Origin: Parnassius smintheus behrii
Lineage: Eukaryota; Arthropoda; Insecta; Lepidoptera; Papilionidae
NCBI GenBank assembly: GCA_036936625.1
Contig: JAUPFT010000026.1
Location: 35,056,513 to 35,120,512, forward strand
DNA: 64,000 nucleotides
Direction: 5' to 3'
Shown: piece after piece, positions 53,560 through 64,000 of the stretch
Layout: the number at the start of each line of letters is the position of its first letter
Position numbering within the stretch: the first letter of the stretch is position 1
Translations under genes and position numbers: made by a program
The notes under the pieces: generated by a model
Database searches by the model: none
What the model was told of the DNA's origin: nothing
What the model saw: only the letters and a program-made list of their open reading frames with translations

Positions 53560-54340
53560 CTGCGTTGATTTGAAGAAAGATTAGAATCTATCAAGATTCC
53601 CAAGTTTTTCACTACATCCTTATAAGAAATTTGAACACCGTTAAATGTTATAGGGTTTAACTGAGTTTTATTTAATTTGGAGATTATTCTTGAACTACCA
53701 ATAATAATAGCTTGGTATTTTATCGGATTAACAGTTAACCCATAAGATCGACTCCAGTCAAGAATACACGCTAAATCCTTATTTATATCACAAATTGCTT
53801 TTGGCAGATCCTCTACGGTTGTTTGTAGATATATCTAGAGATCATCAGCATACAAGTGGTAGAGAGAAGATATTTTGGAGGTAATAGAATTTATGAAGAG
53901 TGCAAATAAGAGAGGAGATAACACGCTTAAGAGAGAAGAGACTAATAAAGATGTATCCTTAGTCTTATTCTCCGCAATTCCATGGAGCAGCAATATCTTA
54001 CGTCGGCGTCTCATCTCCAGACAATCAATCTCTCTTCCAAGAAATTCTACCTGTTTCTGGACTGTTTCGAGAGCGGATTAGATGAACTTCCTAAAAATTG
54101 GAAACTCAGCTGCCAGTGCCGAAGGGTTTTTGCCAAATGTTGGAGTGGTCTTCTCTAAGTCCCGTTGAAATTCGTTCATGCGAGAGTTGAATAGTTCTGA
54201 CATGGCTGCTAGTGATCCCTTGAGTGTTTCCATTGTTATTTTCAGTAGAAATAATTCAGCAAAGTGGGGAAAAGAATATATGAGGGAAATTAAAGCTGGT
54301 AGATATATAATTATTACATGTAAGTAACACACATTAATAT
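53560..54340 (-). pseudogene. CR1-group LINE with ORF1 fused to RT by internal deletion
   Basis: From 54340 downward the minus strand gives an ORF1 start (SELFNSRMNEFQRDLEK, then FRKFI, stop, SALETVQKQVEFLGREIDCLE, RRRKILLLHGIAE). Within KDTSLLVSSLL it switches into RT motif B sequence (SPLLFALFINSITSKI). It then gives LYHLYADDL with a stop (motif C), CDINKDLACILDWSRSYGLTVN and KNLGILIDSNLS. All of the endonuclease and the first RT part are missing. Confidence 0.75.
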
Positions 54341-55196
54341 ATTCTATTTTATATTTTTTTTAATAATATATTGTTTGACATTAAAAAAGAAACGTGTTAC
54401 TTTATTCACTGCTACCCACAAAAAAACTACAGAAACTACAAAAAGATAGTTATTAATATATAAACATTTTTAAGTGGTAATTGGGAGATCACATAACTTA
54501 GCAATTGGTCGCTTAGGTAAAGAATTATCGTACGTAATCTGATGACTCTAGTGATATTATCCTTGCCTGGATATTTAGATATTTACCCACACGGCATAAG
54601 TTATACACGCAAAATTGTGGACGAGTCTACGTTTTCTAAGGATACAAGTAACAGAAAGGTCTAAAAATTTAACATTTATTTAAAAAAAATACATCAATAT
54701 CTTACCGTGAGTTTGCATTGACACGATTTTCACAAAAAAAAAACATGTTTAAAACACTGTTTTCTGTCAATGTATCAAAAAACGTTTTCATAGTCAAAGA
54801 ACATGTTGTATTGAAATATGTTTGACAATTTATTGTACATTACATATTATAAATATATTATATCTTTTTAACTACAGGAAGAAAATGTTTGAAAACAAAT
54901 TTTTAGAAATATTGACATTTTGAAAGATAAGTTTCAATATCTGTTGAAAATTTAACACAGTTTTTGCGAGTGCGAACGCCACCATCAACAAAACACTTTG
55001 TGTGATTTATTTTATGCGATTTGTTTCAAAACATTACGTGTTGGATGTTTCTCAGTGCAAACGTACTTTTATATTTATTATATATAAAGCATAACAATGT
55101 TAACTAATTCATATTATATTATCACAAGAAGTTACTTTTCATACGGTAGCATTTAGCACCTAGCATTTCTTACTTTGGTAGTTGTCTTAAATATAT
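54341..55196. other. AT-rich, no feature seen
   Basis: About 850 bases with only chance ORFs. Confidence 0.4.
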
Positions 55197-55470
55197 TTTT
55201 TTAATAGAATTAGGGCGACAAACGAACACGCAGCCCACCTGATGGTAAGTAGATGCTGTGGCCCATAGATAGCTACACACAGACATTTATCCTTGATTAA
55301 GATGCGTTGTCACCCCTGAGTACTAAGATGGAATGCCTCGTTTCCAGAAAAAAAGGGTCTACAGTTATCTACACTCACTGCTATTTTACGATGGTATTCC
55401 GCGAGACCGTGGTCCTACCACGGTCAAGCCGACCTATTCGTGTTGCAATCTCAATATAGCTTTAAGTATG
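55197..55470 (+). mobile_element. Short retroposon copy B (GACAAACGAGCAC family)
   Basis: GGGCGACAAACGAACACGC, GGCCCATAGATAGCTAC, GATGCGTTGTCACCC and GGTCAAGCCGACC match copy A at 24370-24670 in order, with small deletions and insertions. It stands alone in AT-rich DNA. Confidence 0.75.
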
Positions 55471-56044
55471 GAGATAAAATCCACTTCAAAGGGTGAAACA
55501 GTAAAAATAATTTTTTATTGTTAGCGTTTACAATAATTTACATGATTACTTCGATTGTTTACGCAACCTTAGGATTTCTTTTGCTTGAGAATTTAGAATT
55601 TTTTTACAAAAATTGTCTGAATAAAGTTACATAAGCAGTAATTATGACGCAATGTTTTATATTTCTGTTAATAATTTACTCGTGTATAACTAATAATTTA
55701 GACAGGAAAGAATACTTTAAAATTAAGTGTTCTACATAGTCCATTGATATTTTAATAAAACACAAACAGACTACTTAAAAAATAAAATTGTGCCGTTGCT
55801 ATCTGGTTGTTATAATGACGATAGTTTTAAATAAGATGATTTTTGTTTCCCTGTTAGCTCGCAAGGTCACGTAATTTGCCACTCCTGTTCGCTCGAGACC
55901 TTAAAATGGCGGGAATTGCAAACTTTTTGCTAACTTAAAAATTTTGCTATATTTTCACTTTGAGATAATATTTATGGATAAAACTTACAGGAATTCTTGT
56001 TGAATGTATAAACTATCGAATAAAATAATTTTTAGTAAATTACC
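55471..56044. other. AT-rich, no feature seen
   Basis: About 570 bases. No ORF of note. Confidence 0.4.
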
Positions 56045-57256
56045 CTATCAAAGCATAGTAGTAGTAGATACTTCGCTTTTAGTCACGAAAATAGTAATAA
56101 AATAATTTCTACACGTACACGTACGGGGATAAGCCATGCGCTGGAAGCTTATCCAAAAGTCAAGCGAGCCAAACTCTGTCAATGACCTTTGAGACATCAA
56201 GGAAAACAGCGAGTGCTTCCCCACTGTTCTCAAGTGCCTCGCCTCATACATGTGTGGCATACGCTACAAGGACCCCAGCTGACTGATTTTCGGCGAAACC
56301 CGTATTACCGGTCACTAAGGAGGTCATTTTGTTCTAGCGGGCGTTCAATATACGCTACATAATCTTGCAGAGTATGGAGGTAATTGAAATTACCGATAGT
56401 ACATGGTCGGCAAGGCTACCTTTTTTAGGCGCAGGCTGCACATTGGCCAGCTTCCAAGATTTAAGAACTATTTTAGTCCTGAATGTGAGGCGGAACAAGC
56501 GGTCAACACAGGAGACGACTCAGGGCACTGACCTATAGAAATATAGCCGGTATACCATCAGGTCCACTAGCTTTGTTCATATCTGGACTTCGCAAGATTT
56601 TAAGAACCTCCTTGTTGGTGATACAGACCTTTGACATAGTGGTACCGCAGTGAGGTAATTGAGGGTGTACGCTGTTGCTACTGTCCAGATACAAATTGCA
56701 AGCAAAAAAAGTAAATAAATTTGTTTCTCCTTTCACCTTAGGAGCAAGCGCCAGTGAGCCATCTGGTTTTACCAGCGCCAGGCAGACAGTGTAAACCGAC
56801 AGACGTTTATCTCGACCGTTTTGGCGATAGACCAAAAAACTCTTCTGCCAGATGGTTTGACAGAGAGATTTGTACAAATGCTAAACGCATTTGTATATTC
56901 GGTCTGAACTGGCTTGCCGTAACGCCTTTTTTCAAGACTGGGTGGCTTCGTTAAAGGCTCCCTTCTTAACGCTAACATTCGGAGCTTTGTGGTCTCGAGC
57001 ATCAAACCAGGATAAGTACGCCATATACTTGTGCTTTTCAGCACGAGTGCACTCAGCATTTACCGCAACTGGGCGGGTCAGCAAAGGGGATAAAATACTC
57101 CATCGCTTCACGTATCACATCGGTTATGGTATCCGCGAAGCTTGATGGGTCTTCAGACGAGAAGCAGACCAGCCGCCAAGGGTAAGATGCAGAGTAATGC
57201 CGCATTTCATTCCAGTCTGCTGACTTGTATCGCCACACTACGGTATACGTAGTCAT
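56045..57256 (-). pseudogene. Jockey-like LINE relic (endonuclease end to RT motif A region)
   Basis: The minus strand begins with SADWNEMRHYSASYPWRLVC and SSFADTITDVIREAMEYFIP, the linker after the endonuclease in jockey-like LINEs. It passes FLVYRQNGRD, VKPDGSLALAPKVKGETN and KEVLKILRSPDMNKASGPDG IPAIFL (RT start). Further down, frames give a degraded SGEALAVFLDVSKVIDRVW (motif A) near 56190. Many stops and frameshifts. Old relic. Confidence 0.8.
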
Positions 57257-57527
57257 AAATTACTTACTGATTCACCAAATTCGCACAGAAGTTTCAGTAT
57301 AATTATTATAGGCAAATCGTGAAGAAAAATTAGTTTTTAAAAAAAATCTCAAATATTCTTTTTCTTTTATCTTTTAACCTCTGAAACGGCAAGCGTCCAA
57401 ATTTGACCGCTTCGATCACAGTCTGTATATGTTTTTATTATACTGTGGCTTCGATATTCTGTCAAAATAAAAGAGGTCAAATGTGAACGCACCCACCAAC
57501 AGCACTTTAACCCATCAATACTTATGT
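57257..57527. other. No feature seen
   Basis: About 270 bases, AT-rich. Confidence 0.4.
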
Positions 57528-57817
57528 TTAGAAATAGAAATATAAACTTTTTTATTCTATGTAGATTATAAACAATACTTATTGATAGTCAATTTTTTCA
57601 TTGACCACTGGTTCGCAAAAAAATACCTCTGTCCTGGGAAGAACCAGCAAGAAACCCAGCGGGACTATTTTTTTTAAATAATAGCTTACAATCATGTTTA
57701 CAATTAACAACACAAGACTAATTAGAAATAGCTTGGTAGCAATCACCCTTCCCATGGGTTACTATCATCCATAAATTCCTTAATATTATAATAACCCTTT
57801 TTATACAAACTTAGTTT

Positions 57818-58590
57818 GAATAAAACTAAATTTATGGATTTTATCGCGTTTATTTCACTATTTTTAATTATTTTTAATTCCTGACGTTTCGGGTGCTTTA
57901 CAGCACCCATGGTCACGGGGGGGACTGAGATGTGTGACGTCCCAATGTCATAGTTAGTCCGGCTACCTTCAGTTTTTGAATATTAATTTTTGGTCCGATT
58001 TACGCAAAATGAGCTTATAGTATCATGAAGTCTTGCAGTGGTATGCTTAGGTTTGGTTTTAATTTTGTTAATTATAGAATCCCAAGCAGGTGGCAGCACC
58101 CATCCATCTTCTCTATTGAAATTTGGATGCTTTTGAATTTCAATAGCCTCTCATATCATCCTTGGTAGAAATCGGTGTTCTTTTGAGAGGATTTGTGGTT
58201 TATCAAATCGAATGTAATGGTGGGGACGATCTTGAACATGTTCTCAGACTGCAGACTTCCCGGAGCGTCGGTGCTTCACGTCAGCTATATGTTCTTTCAC
58301 TCGGGTTTTCATGGATCTTTTTGTTTGACCTATGTAAGAGAGACCACATTCACAATCTAACTTGTACACTCCTGCGTCTTGTAGAGAGATATTAAACTTG
58401 AAGGATGGTAAAAATTGACTAAGCTTCTTCGGCGGCTTGTAGTATCTTTTAATGAAAGCTCGCTTCAAGATGTAGCCAACCTTGTCTGTGACTCCTCTGA
58501 CATATGGTAGTACAGCAGGTACACGCTCGACTGTGGCTGGCTTCACTCGGTCACTGTGACGTAGGCGCGGGACCCGAAGCTTGTTGTCTT
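57818..58590 (-). repeat. Inverted partial Penelope copy (GIY-YIG and 3' end)
   Basis: The minus strand reads VERVPAVLPYVRGVTDKVGY and GVYKLDCECGLSYIGQTKR, then the 3' untranslated end with AGCACCCGAAACGTC. It breaks at 58590 (AAGACAACAAGC on the minus strand), equivalent to 59680 in the plus copy. Confidence 0.9.
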
Positions 58591-60285
58591 ACATACTGAT
58601 TAACTTACGGAACAGACCAGAGCTAACGATTCTCCGCGCGGATAAAGGAAACGCTACCGTAATAATGGACACGTCAGAGTATAGTTTTAAAATACTACAG
58701 ATTTTATCGGCCGAAAGTACATACAAAAAGGTCATAACAGACCCACAACTAACACGCTTAAAGCAACTAGCGATTTAATAAAAAATACTCCGAAAAATTA
58801 AATCTCGACGTGAATTCGCTAATACCCTCATGTACCAAACCACCAAGGTTGTATGGGTTACCGAAGATACACAAACCAAACGCTCCACTACGTCCTATAG
58901 TGAGCCAGATCGATTCATCAACTTATAAGCTGGCACAACACTTAGCAAAAATACTGTCACCACTGAGAGGACATACCAGAGCACACACAAAGGATTCATA
59001 CCATTTTGTTAGTGAGATAAAAGACCTACATCTTGCTGACAATGAAACTATGGTCAGTTTTGACGTTCAGTCACTATTCACATGCCTACCTATTGAAGAC
59101 TGCATATCAATTGTAACTAGAAAGCTAGAATATAACAACATGCCTGCTGTATATGCAGTATTACTCAAACACTGCCTCACATCTGGCTATCTATTGTGGA
59201 AGGAAGAGTTCTACAAGCAAGTAGATGGTGTGGGCTGACGATGGGCTCACCTGTATCTCTCATAGTCGCCGACATATTTATGGACGACTTCGAGGAGAAA
59301 GCCCTTCTTACTGATCCTGTAAATCCAAGATTCTACAGGCAGTACGTAGACGACACTTTCACAATTTTACCATCTGACAAAGTAACTGCATTTTTAAACC
59401 ACCTTAAACCTATAAACTCTAAAATACAATTCACAATGGAGTTAGAGGCAAATAATTCTTTAGCTTTTTTAAATGTTTTAGTCATTCGAAATCCTAATAA
59501 CACAATTGGTCACACTGTGTATAGGAAAAAGACCCATACCAACCGATATTTAAATGGTGAATCTCACCACCATCCTTCACAGTTAGCTACCATGGGTAAA
59601 ACTTTCTTTCAGAGAGCACGAGGGATCTGTGACAGAAAACATCTGGCCGCCGAACTTCAGCACGTCAAGCAAGTATTGCAAGACAACAAGCTTCGGGTCC
59701 CGCGCCTACGTCACAGTGACCGAGTGAAGCCAGCCACAGTCGAGCGTGTACCTGCTGTACTACCATACGTCAGAGGAGTCACAGACAAGGTTGGCTACAT
59801 CTTGAAGCGAGCTTCCATTAAAACATACTACAAGCCACCGAAGAAGATTAGTCAATTTTTACCATCCGTCAAGTGTAATATCCCTCTACAGGATGCAGGA
59901 GTGTACAAGTTAGATTGTGAATGTGGTCTCTCTTACATAGGTTAAACAAAAAGATCCATAAAAACCCGAGTGAAAGAACATATAGCTGACGTGAAGCACC
60001 GACGCTCCGGGAAGTCCGCAGTCTGAGAACATGTTCAAGATCGCCCCACCATTACATTCGATTTGATAAACCACAAAGCCTTGCAAAAGAACACCGATTC
60101 CTACCAAGGATGATACGCGAGGCTATTGAAATTAAAAAACATCCAAATTTCAATAGAGAAGATGGATGGGTGCTGGCACCTGCTTGGGATCCTATAATTA
60201 ACAAAATTAAACCCAAATCTAAGCATACCACTGCAAGACTTCATGATACTATAAGCTCGTTTTGCGTAAATCGGACCAAAAATTA
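58591..60285 (+). pseudogene. Penelope RT and GIY-YIG endonuclease
   Basis: RT reads TILRADKGNATVIMD, KPPRLYGLPKIHKP and APLRPIVSQI, then MVSFDVQSLFTCLPI (motif A). Motif B is YKQVDGVG / TMGSPVSLIVADIFMD, broken by a 5-base insertion near 59233. Motif C is RQYVDDTFTI. Then come LEANNSLAFLNVLVI and the GIY-YIG domain GVYKLDCECGLSYIG, with a TAA at 59943-59945 replacing Gln, KTRVKEHIADVKH, and a TGA at about 60025. The N-terminal part of RT is missing at the 58590 junction. Two adjacent stops lie at about 58777-58782. Confidence 0.9.
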
Positions 60286-60345
60286 ATGTTCAAAAACTGA
60301 AGGTAGCCGGACTAACTATGACATTGGGACGTCAAACATCTCAGT

Positions 60346-60400
60346 CCCCCCCCCCCCCCCGTGACCATGGATGCTGTAAAGCACCCGAAACGTCGGGAAT
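60346..60400 (+). other. C homopolymer and hammerhead-like end of Penelope
   Basis: A run of 15 C (60346-60360) is followed by GTGACCATG, a hairpin (GGATGCT-GTAA-AGCACCC) and CGAAACGTCGGG. The same motif is at 57881-57920 on the minus strand, where the stem is perfect (7 bp). GAAAC-GTC after a stem is the layout of the 3' half of hammerhead ribozymes, which are known in Penelope-like elements. The CTGATGA half is not intact. Confidence 0.4.
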
Positions 60401-60859
60401 TAAAAATAAGTATTAGTAGTGAAATAAACGCGATAAAATCCGTAAATTTAGTTTTATTTAATGTGTAGTGTTCGCGTAAATTTAAGAAATTATTATACAA
60501 ATTTAGTTTAATAAAATTTTTGAACTTTGCGTATGACAAATTTTGTATACTTTCTGGGATTTTGTTGTAAAAGCATCATCGCCCCAAGAATGAATTACTG
60601 ACTCGGTGGAGTCGAATAACTGGTACTCCTAGCTTGTGTCTATTCCTAGTATTTACAGAATGAATATCACTTATTTTTTGCAAAACTACGTTTATTCTTG
60701 TGTACGTACATTACATTTTCATAAATTTATTCAGAGGCCAGAGTTAATATATTAATGTCCTTAAATTTTTGTCTCAGTGACTCTTTTGGTTTTAAATTAT
60801 TTATTGCTCTAATGGCCCTCTTCTGTAAAATAAATATAATTTCAGTGTCACTCAGTCAG

Positions 60860-61215
60860 TAGAGACTACTTTTCTATGAAAAAGTTTGAAATTGTTTTGA
60901 TTTTCTGATTTTTCTAGCGTTTTATTAGTGTTTTAGTATAGTGTTTTATTATAAAATGTAAGGATAGTTTTTGTGTGAATATAATTTATCTTTTTACGTA
61001 AATAATTTCGAGTAAAATATATTGAAATAATTGTAATTTTCACGCTGTTGCCATTCGCTTAGTATGTTTTGTTTTGTTATCAAAATACAATAGTCTTTTT
61101 GTAACGAACTAAAACCTGACTTTTATATAGAAAATTTTGCCTAGATATTACAGGGCTTAACTTCTTCATAGAAAAGTAGTCTTCAAATATAAGTTTTAAC
61201 AGTTTCAAGTGCTGC
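60860..61215. other. AT-rich, no feature seen
   Basis: No ORF or repeat recognised. Confidence 0.4.
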
Positions 61216-61367
61216 GGGTGGATGCCGTCGCATGCGACCGCTCGGGATTTGCCGGGTGCATGCGACTGCTTGAAAATTTTAAGGGGCCTGAGGGGTAAAA
61301 ATGCTTTGGGTGGGTGCGGTCGCATGCAACCGCTCGGGATATGCCGGACGCATACGACTGCATGGGA
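61216..61367. repeat. Two GC-rich direct repeats (about 60 bp, period 92)
   Basis: GGGTGGATGCCGTCGCATGC at 61216 and GGGTGGGTGCGGTCGCATGC at 61308 are followed in both by CGCTCGGGAT, TGCCGG and CGACTGC. The first contains the perfect palindrome GTCGCATGCGAC. The spacer is AT-richer. Confidence 0.85.
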
Positions 61368-62947
61368 TATTTATGGGGATTGAAGCGTTAAATTTGTGTT
61401 GTAATGCATTATTTTAACTGATTTTACTGCCCACGCAAACATTCGTAAGGCTCGGTCGGTAGGGAAAAACGTTATTGTCACACTCAAATCACTATTAAAC
61501 TAAAACTGAATCAAAATTAGAAGCTTTAATTCCTCGTATTTTCAAAAAAAATCATTGTTTATATTTAAATTTGACCACACTTAAAAATAATCTTGTATAC
61601 TACCGAATTACAAACCCACGGCACAAAACACTTCATATGACAAAAGTGTAGTGACTTCTTAGTTAGATAAATATTTTATTTAATTATATCATAGTTCAAA
61701 AAGAATATAAGTATTTTAACTGCATCTTTTACATATTTATAATCTCGATTAATTTACGTCTTAACATCAATGATATTATAAGTAAAAAGGTGTAGATAGG
61801 TTACCTACACAATATTTGATCTTCAAAAACGGCACTAACGCACACATAAATAACTAAATGTTGAAATAGCACACTACATTACGATTGGACGTCAAAGTGG
61901 AATGGCATGATTAAACGTTTGCAAGCGTAAAAGAGACAAATGTAATTTGCGACAGTGCGTGGTCTTGTGTAGTAGGAACAATGTAGAATAATTAATCAGG
62001 TATGACATATACCGTACACTGTGATTTATGCCTAAAACGCGATTCACTCATGAGTGCACGTAGTAAAAGTAATAAAGTAGTAAAATGCATAAAAGTAGGA
62101 AAATAAAAAAAGTTATTGATTTTATTACAAATTTATAAGCAAATAAATTGCTCTAATAATTATTTATATATGAACGTATATACCACTTCGTTACGCTACA
62201 AAAAATTGAACTTAAAGTAAAACAATTGAGTTATTAATTTAATAATGACATAGTTAATTTACCCTTCAATAAAACAAGAATTATATGTACACAATTTCAA
62301 TCAAGATACTCAGAAGAGATCTATCTGTTTTTTATATTCTTTGATCAGAAAGAATATCACTTCTCTGTCTAACTTTCTCATTAGGGTATTTTTATCCCTC
62401 TCTATTTTTTCTGACAATATATTTTAAAATACGTAATTTTTGAATTCGTAAACAATACGAAAATAAAGTAAGAAAATAGTAAACAAGTGAAATATGATTG
62501 CCCTTGACTTTTGGAAACCTTTCTTGTGTAGTTTGTGCAGAATCTCACCATATATGACGGCATTTTAGGTGCAAAAACAAAACACAAATTACTAACAACG
62601 CTGTTATCAACGACACGACGATAGCGCGACGACTGAGCTCAGGTTTGCTAATTAGCCTAGTTTTTACGTGCCACTTGCGGTGTGCGTATAACCTATCTTC
62701 CTTTTGTTTTTATATTATAATTGCTTAACATCGTAAAAATTATCACGAATTTTTGCGATATATAGTTAAATCATAGTCAAAGAAAATGTTAACATTTAAA
62801 CAACATAGTACAAGAGCTTCCAGTCATTGTTTTACTAAAAATACATATAAAATTCGCTTTATTGGTTGAAACTCATGCCTACCCTGTCCTGGATTTCCTG
62901 TAACAAATTATAAATACTATAGAAACAAACATAATACGATTATCGTC

Positions 62948-62949
<2 letters not shown>
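61368..62949. other. AT-rich, no feature seen
   Basis: About 1.6 kb with only chance ORFs. Confidence 0.4.

Positions 62950-63014
<65 letters not shown>
62950..63014. repeat. (TA)n microsatellite, about 65 bp
   Basis: Alternating A and T, third such array in the window. Confidence 0.98.
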
Positions 63015-63017
<3 letters not shown>

Positions 63018-63049
63018 CTTTTCTAGAGATGAACATGATTGTAGAATAG

Positions 63050-63490
63050 AATAGAATCATTTTATTCAATACTAGCTGGTGTTAGCTGCTGGTTAGGAAC
63101 CAGAAAATGGTGGAGCTATAAGGTTCTGGGTTTGATTCTGGGAATATTGACCCCAAAAATTTTTATGTGAGATTAACTATATATGGACGGTATATCCGTG
63201 GTTTTCTTTAATCAAAACAAGTTGGCGGAAGTGGCACGTGGACGATTTTTTGGCAATGCACTAGCAAGAACCTAATTTACTATAGGGGCAGGAGCATGAG
63301 CTGCTGTGGAAAGGAGCAACAAATGATAACAGCTCATTCTAGGAAAGGAGGAAAAATCACTTACTTGGGCGTCGTCCTTCTGATCGCCTATGTTCTTAGG
63401 CTTCGAGGTTGATGCCGCTACTTTGCAGCTGCGCTGGTGCGTGACGACAAGTTATTCGCAGTAGTGCACGACGCTAAATTGCACTATGCA
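63050..63490. other. Possible tRNA-like SINE relic and unassigned sequence
   Basis: AAGGTTCTGGGTTTGATTCTGGG near 63120 resembles a degraded B box, and TAGCTGCTGGTTAGGAACC upstream a degraded A box. There is no clear tail. The rest has no recognisable content. Confidence 0.2.
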
Positions 63491-63766
63491 AAGCGGTTAC
63501 TACTAGGTTGTTCTGTGGCCAACTGCCACAGAGGTGCAATCATACCTAATGTCTAACTCCAACTGCTCGGCGCGGCGGTGGCACATCGACGACTCTAGAT
63601 GGCCGTTAGCATGTTTTCGACCTTTCACGTTTCGGCCAGTGCGTCGAAATGACGCCACCATGTCTAGCCATCCATTGGAGGCGTGCTCGTGCAGGAAGGG
63701 AGACGGAAGTGAAGAGGAAGGATACCAACTAATATAGTCTACCAAATGTGCGTTTTGGCGCAACCA
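63490..63766. other. GC-rich patch with overlapping ORFs on both strands, unidentified
   Basis: ORFs of 86 (minus, 63763-63503) and 67 codons (plus, 63534-63737) overlap. The minus frame (MRQNAHLVDYISWYPSSS...) has no family that I recognise and no domain. It could be a fragment of an unknown repeat. Confidence 0.25.
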
Positions 63767-63930
63767 CTAGCTGTCCCCCGCAACTTTACCCACGTGTAAT
63801 TTAGGATTTTAATTTGTTTGCGCGGAACCCTAATAACTTTTCTAAAATAATATCAGCTGTTTGACAGTGAAAATCCCGTCAAAATCGGTCCAGCCATTTT
63901 AGAGATTATTCGAAAAAAGCAGTCTTGATG
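63767..63930 (+). repeat. Interspersed repeat fragment (GTCAAAATCGGTCCAGCC type)
   Basis: CTGTCCCCCGCAACTTTACCC, then GTTTGACAGTGAAAATCCCG and TCAAAATCGGTCCAGCC, match from memory a motif that is very common in lepidopteran interspersed repeats. I cannot assign the family. Confidence 0.45.
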
Positions 63931-63968
63931 TTTTTGTTATAAGTACCTACGTAACATTTATAAGTACC

Positions 63969-64000
63969 ATGGTAGCGATCCCTTCATTACCAGGGGTTAT
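63969..64000 (-). mobile_element. Edge of a third LINE 3'-end-derived repeat
   Basis: GGTAGCGATCCCTTC...CCAGGGGTTAT at the window end resembles 34331-34357 inside the 34121-34757 repeat. It is cut by the window end. Confidence 0.5.

Larger units (their letters stand above)
57818..60492 (+). mobile_element. Penelope-like element with inverted 3' copy at its 5' end
   Basis: It is flanked by TTATACAAACTTAGTTT (57801-57817) and TTATACAAATTTAGTTT (60493-60509), a 17-base duplication with one difference. The plus-strand part from 58591 carries RT and GIY-YIG. The first 770 bases (57818-58590) are an inverted copy of the last 780 (59680-60459), so the element has long inverted ends. Complex and partial copies at the 5' end are a known feature of Penelope-like elements. 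Confidence 0.9.
57528..60859 (-). mobile_element. LINE 3'-end-derived repeat, second copy, split by Penelope
   Basis: 57528-57817 and 60493-60859 together align with 34121-34757 (for example CCACTGGTTCGCAAAAAAA and GAATGAATTACTGACTCGG) and share its outer ends. The Penelope lies between them with a 17-base duplication of this repeat's own sequence. Confidence 0.85.

Noticed and set aside
63503..63763. Overlapping ORFs near the right end as a possible host exon
   Set aside because: No recognisable domain, splice signal or partner exon. Listed only as an unidentified patch.

Overview
This window is an insect transposable-element graveyard with no recognisable host gene. The element mix points to Lepidoptera: a tRNA-derived SINE with an ATT tail, mag-like Ty3/gypsy with very short LTRs, BEL/Pao elements, RTE, CR1-group and jockey LINEs, Penelope, Helitron and mariner. 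The attribution rests on family resemblance recalled from knowledge, not on a database search. Intergenic sequence is AT-rich and unremarkable.

Layout. 1-1727: 3' end of a BEL/Pao element (integrase plus 3' LTR), apparently inserted into the left LTR of an older minus-strand BEL/Pao element (1728-9178). 9372-12340: a LINE with a C-terminal restriction-like endonuclease. 12350-14154: a 3'-truncated mag-like gypsy element (minus). 14155-14868: two LINE relics. 14925-16153: a 5'-truncated Penelope (minus). 16190-28887: one autonomous Helitron (minus), split by a mariner (16722-18018) and by a CR1-group LINE (21151-26216) that itself carries two short retroposons. 29455-36710: LINE and gypsy scraps around a long AT-rich stretch, a LINE-derived repeat (34121-34757) and a jockey-like LINE (35378-36624). 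36717-41314: a gypsy element with large deletions, interrupted by a CR1-group LINE and SINE-like copies. 41675-47304: a young BEL/Pao element with 467-bp LTRs that differ at one base. 47622-53466: three RTE LINEs, the last full length. 53560-57256: CR1-group and jockey relics and a short retroposon. 57528-60859: a LINE-derived repeat split by a Penelope with an inverted 5' partial copy. 60860-64000: AT-rich sequence, a (TA)n array, a GC-rich patch and the start of another LINE-derived repeat.

How the parts relate. No genes here act together as a host pathway. The coherent story is order of insertion. The Helitron is older than the LINE and mariner inside it, and the LINE is older than its SINEs. 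The minus BEL element is older than the plus BEL copy in its LTR. The 34121-type repeat is older than the Penelope inside its second copy. Exact junctions and target-site duplications support several steps.

The most interesting signals are: the Helitron reading frame that resumes across a 5-kb LINE; the young but integrase-deleted BEL copy, whose single LTR difference lies in the AATAAA signal; the Penelope with a 770-bp inverted 3' copy at its 5' end and a hammerhead-like terminal motif; a possible HDV-like ribozyme fold at the 5' end of the full-length RTE; and three near-perfect fold-back inverted repeats in LINE and gypsy coding sequence. I found no new host system, CRISPR array, operon or rRNA.
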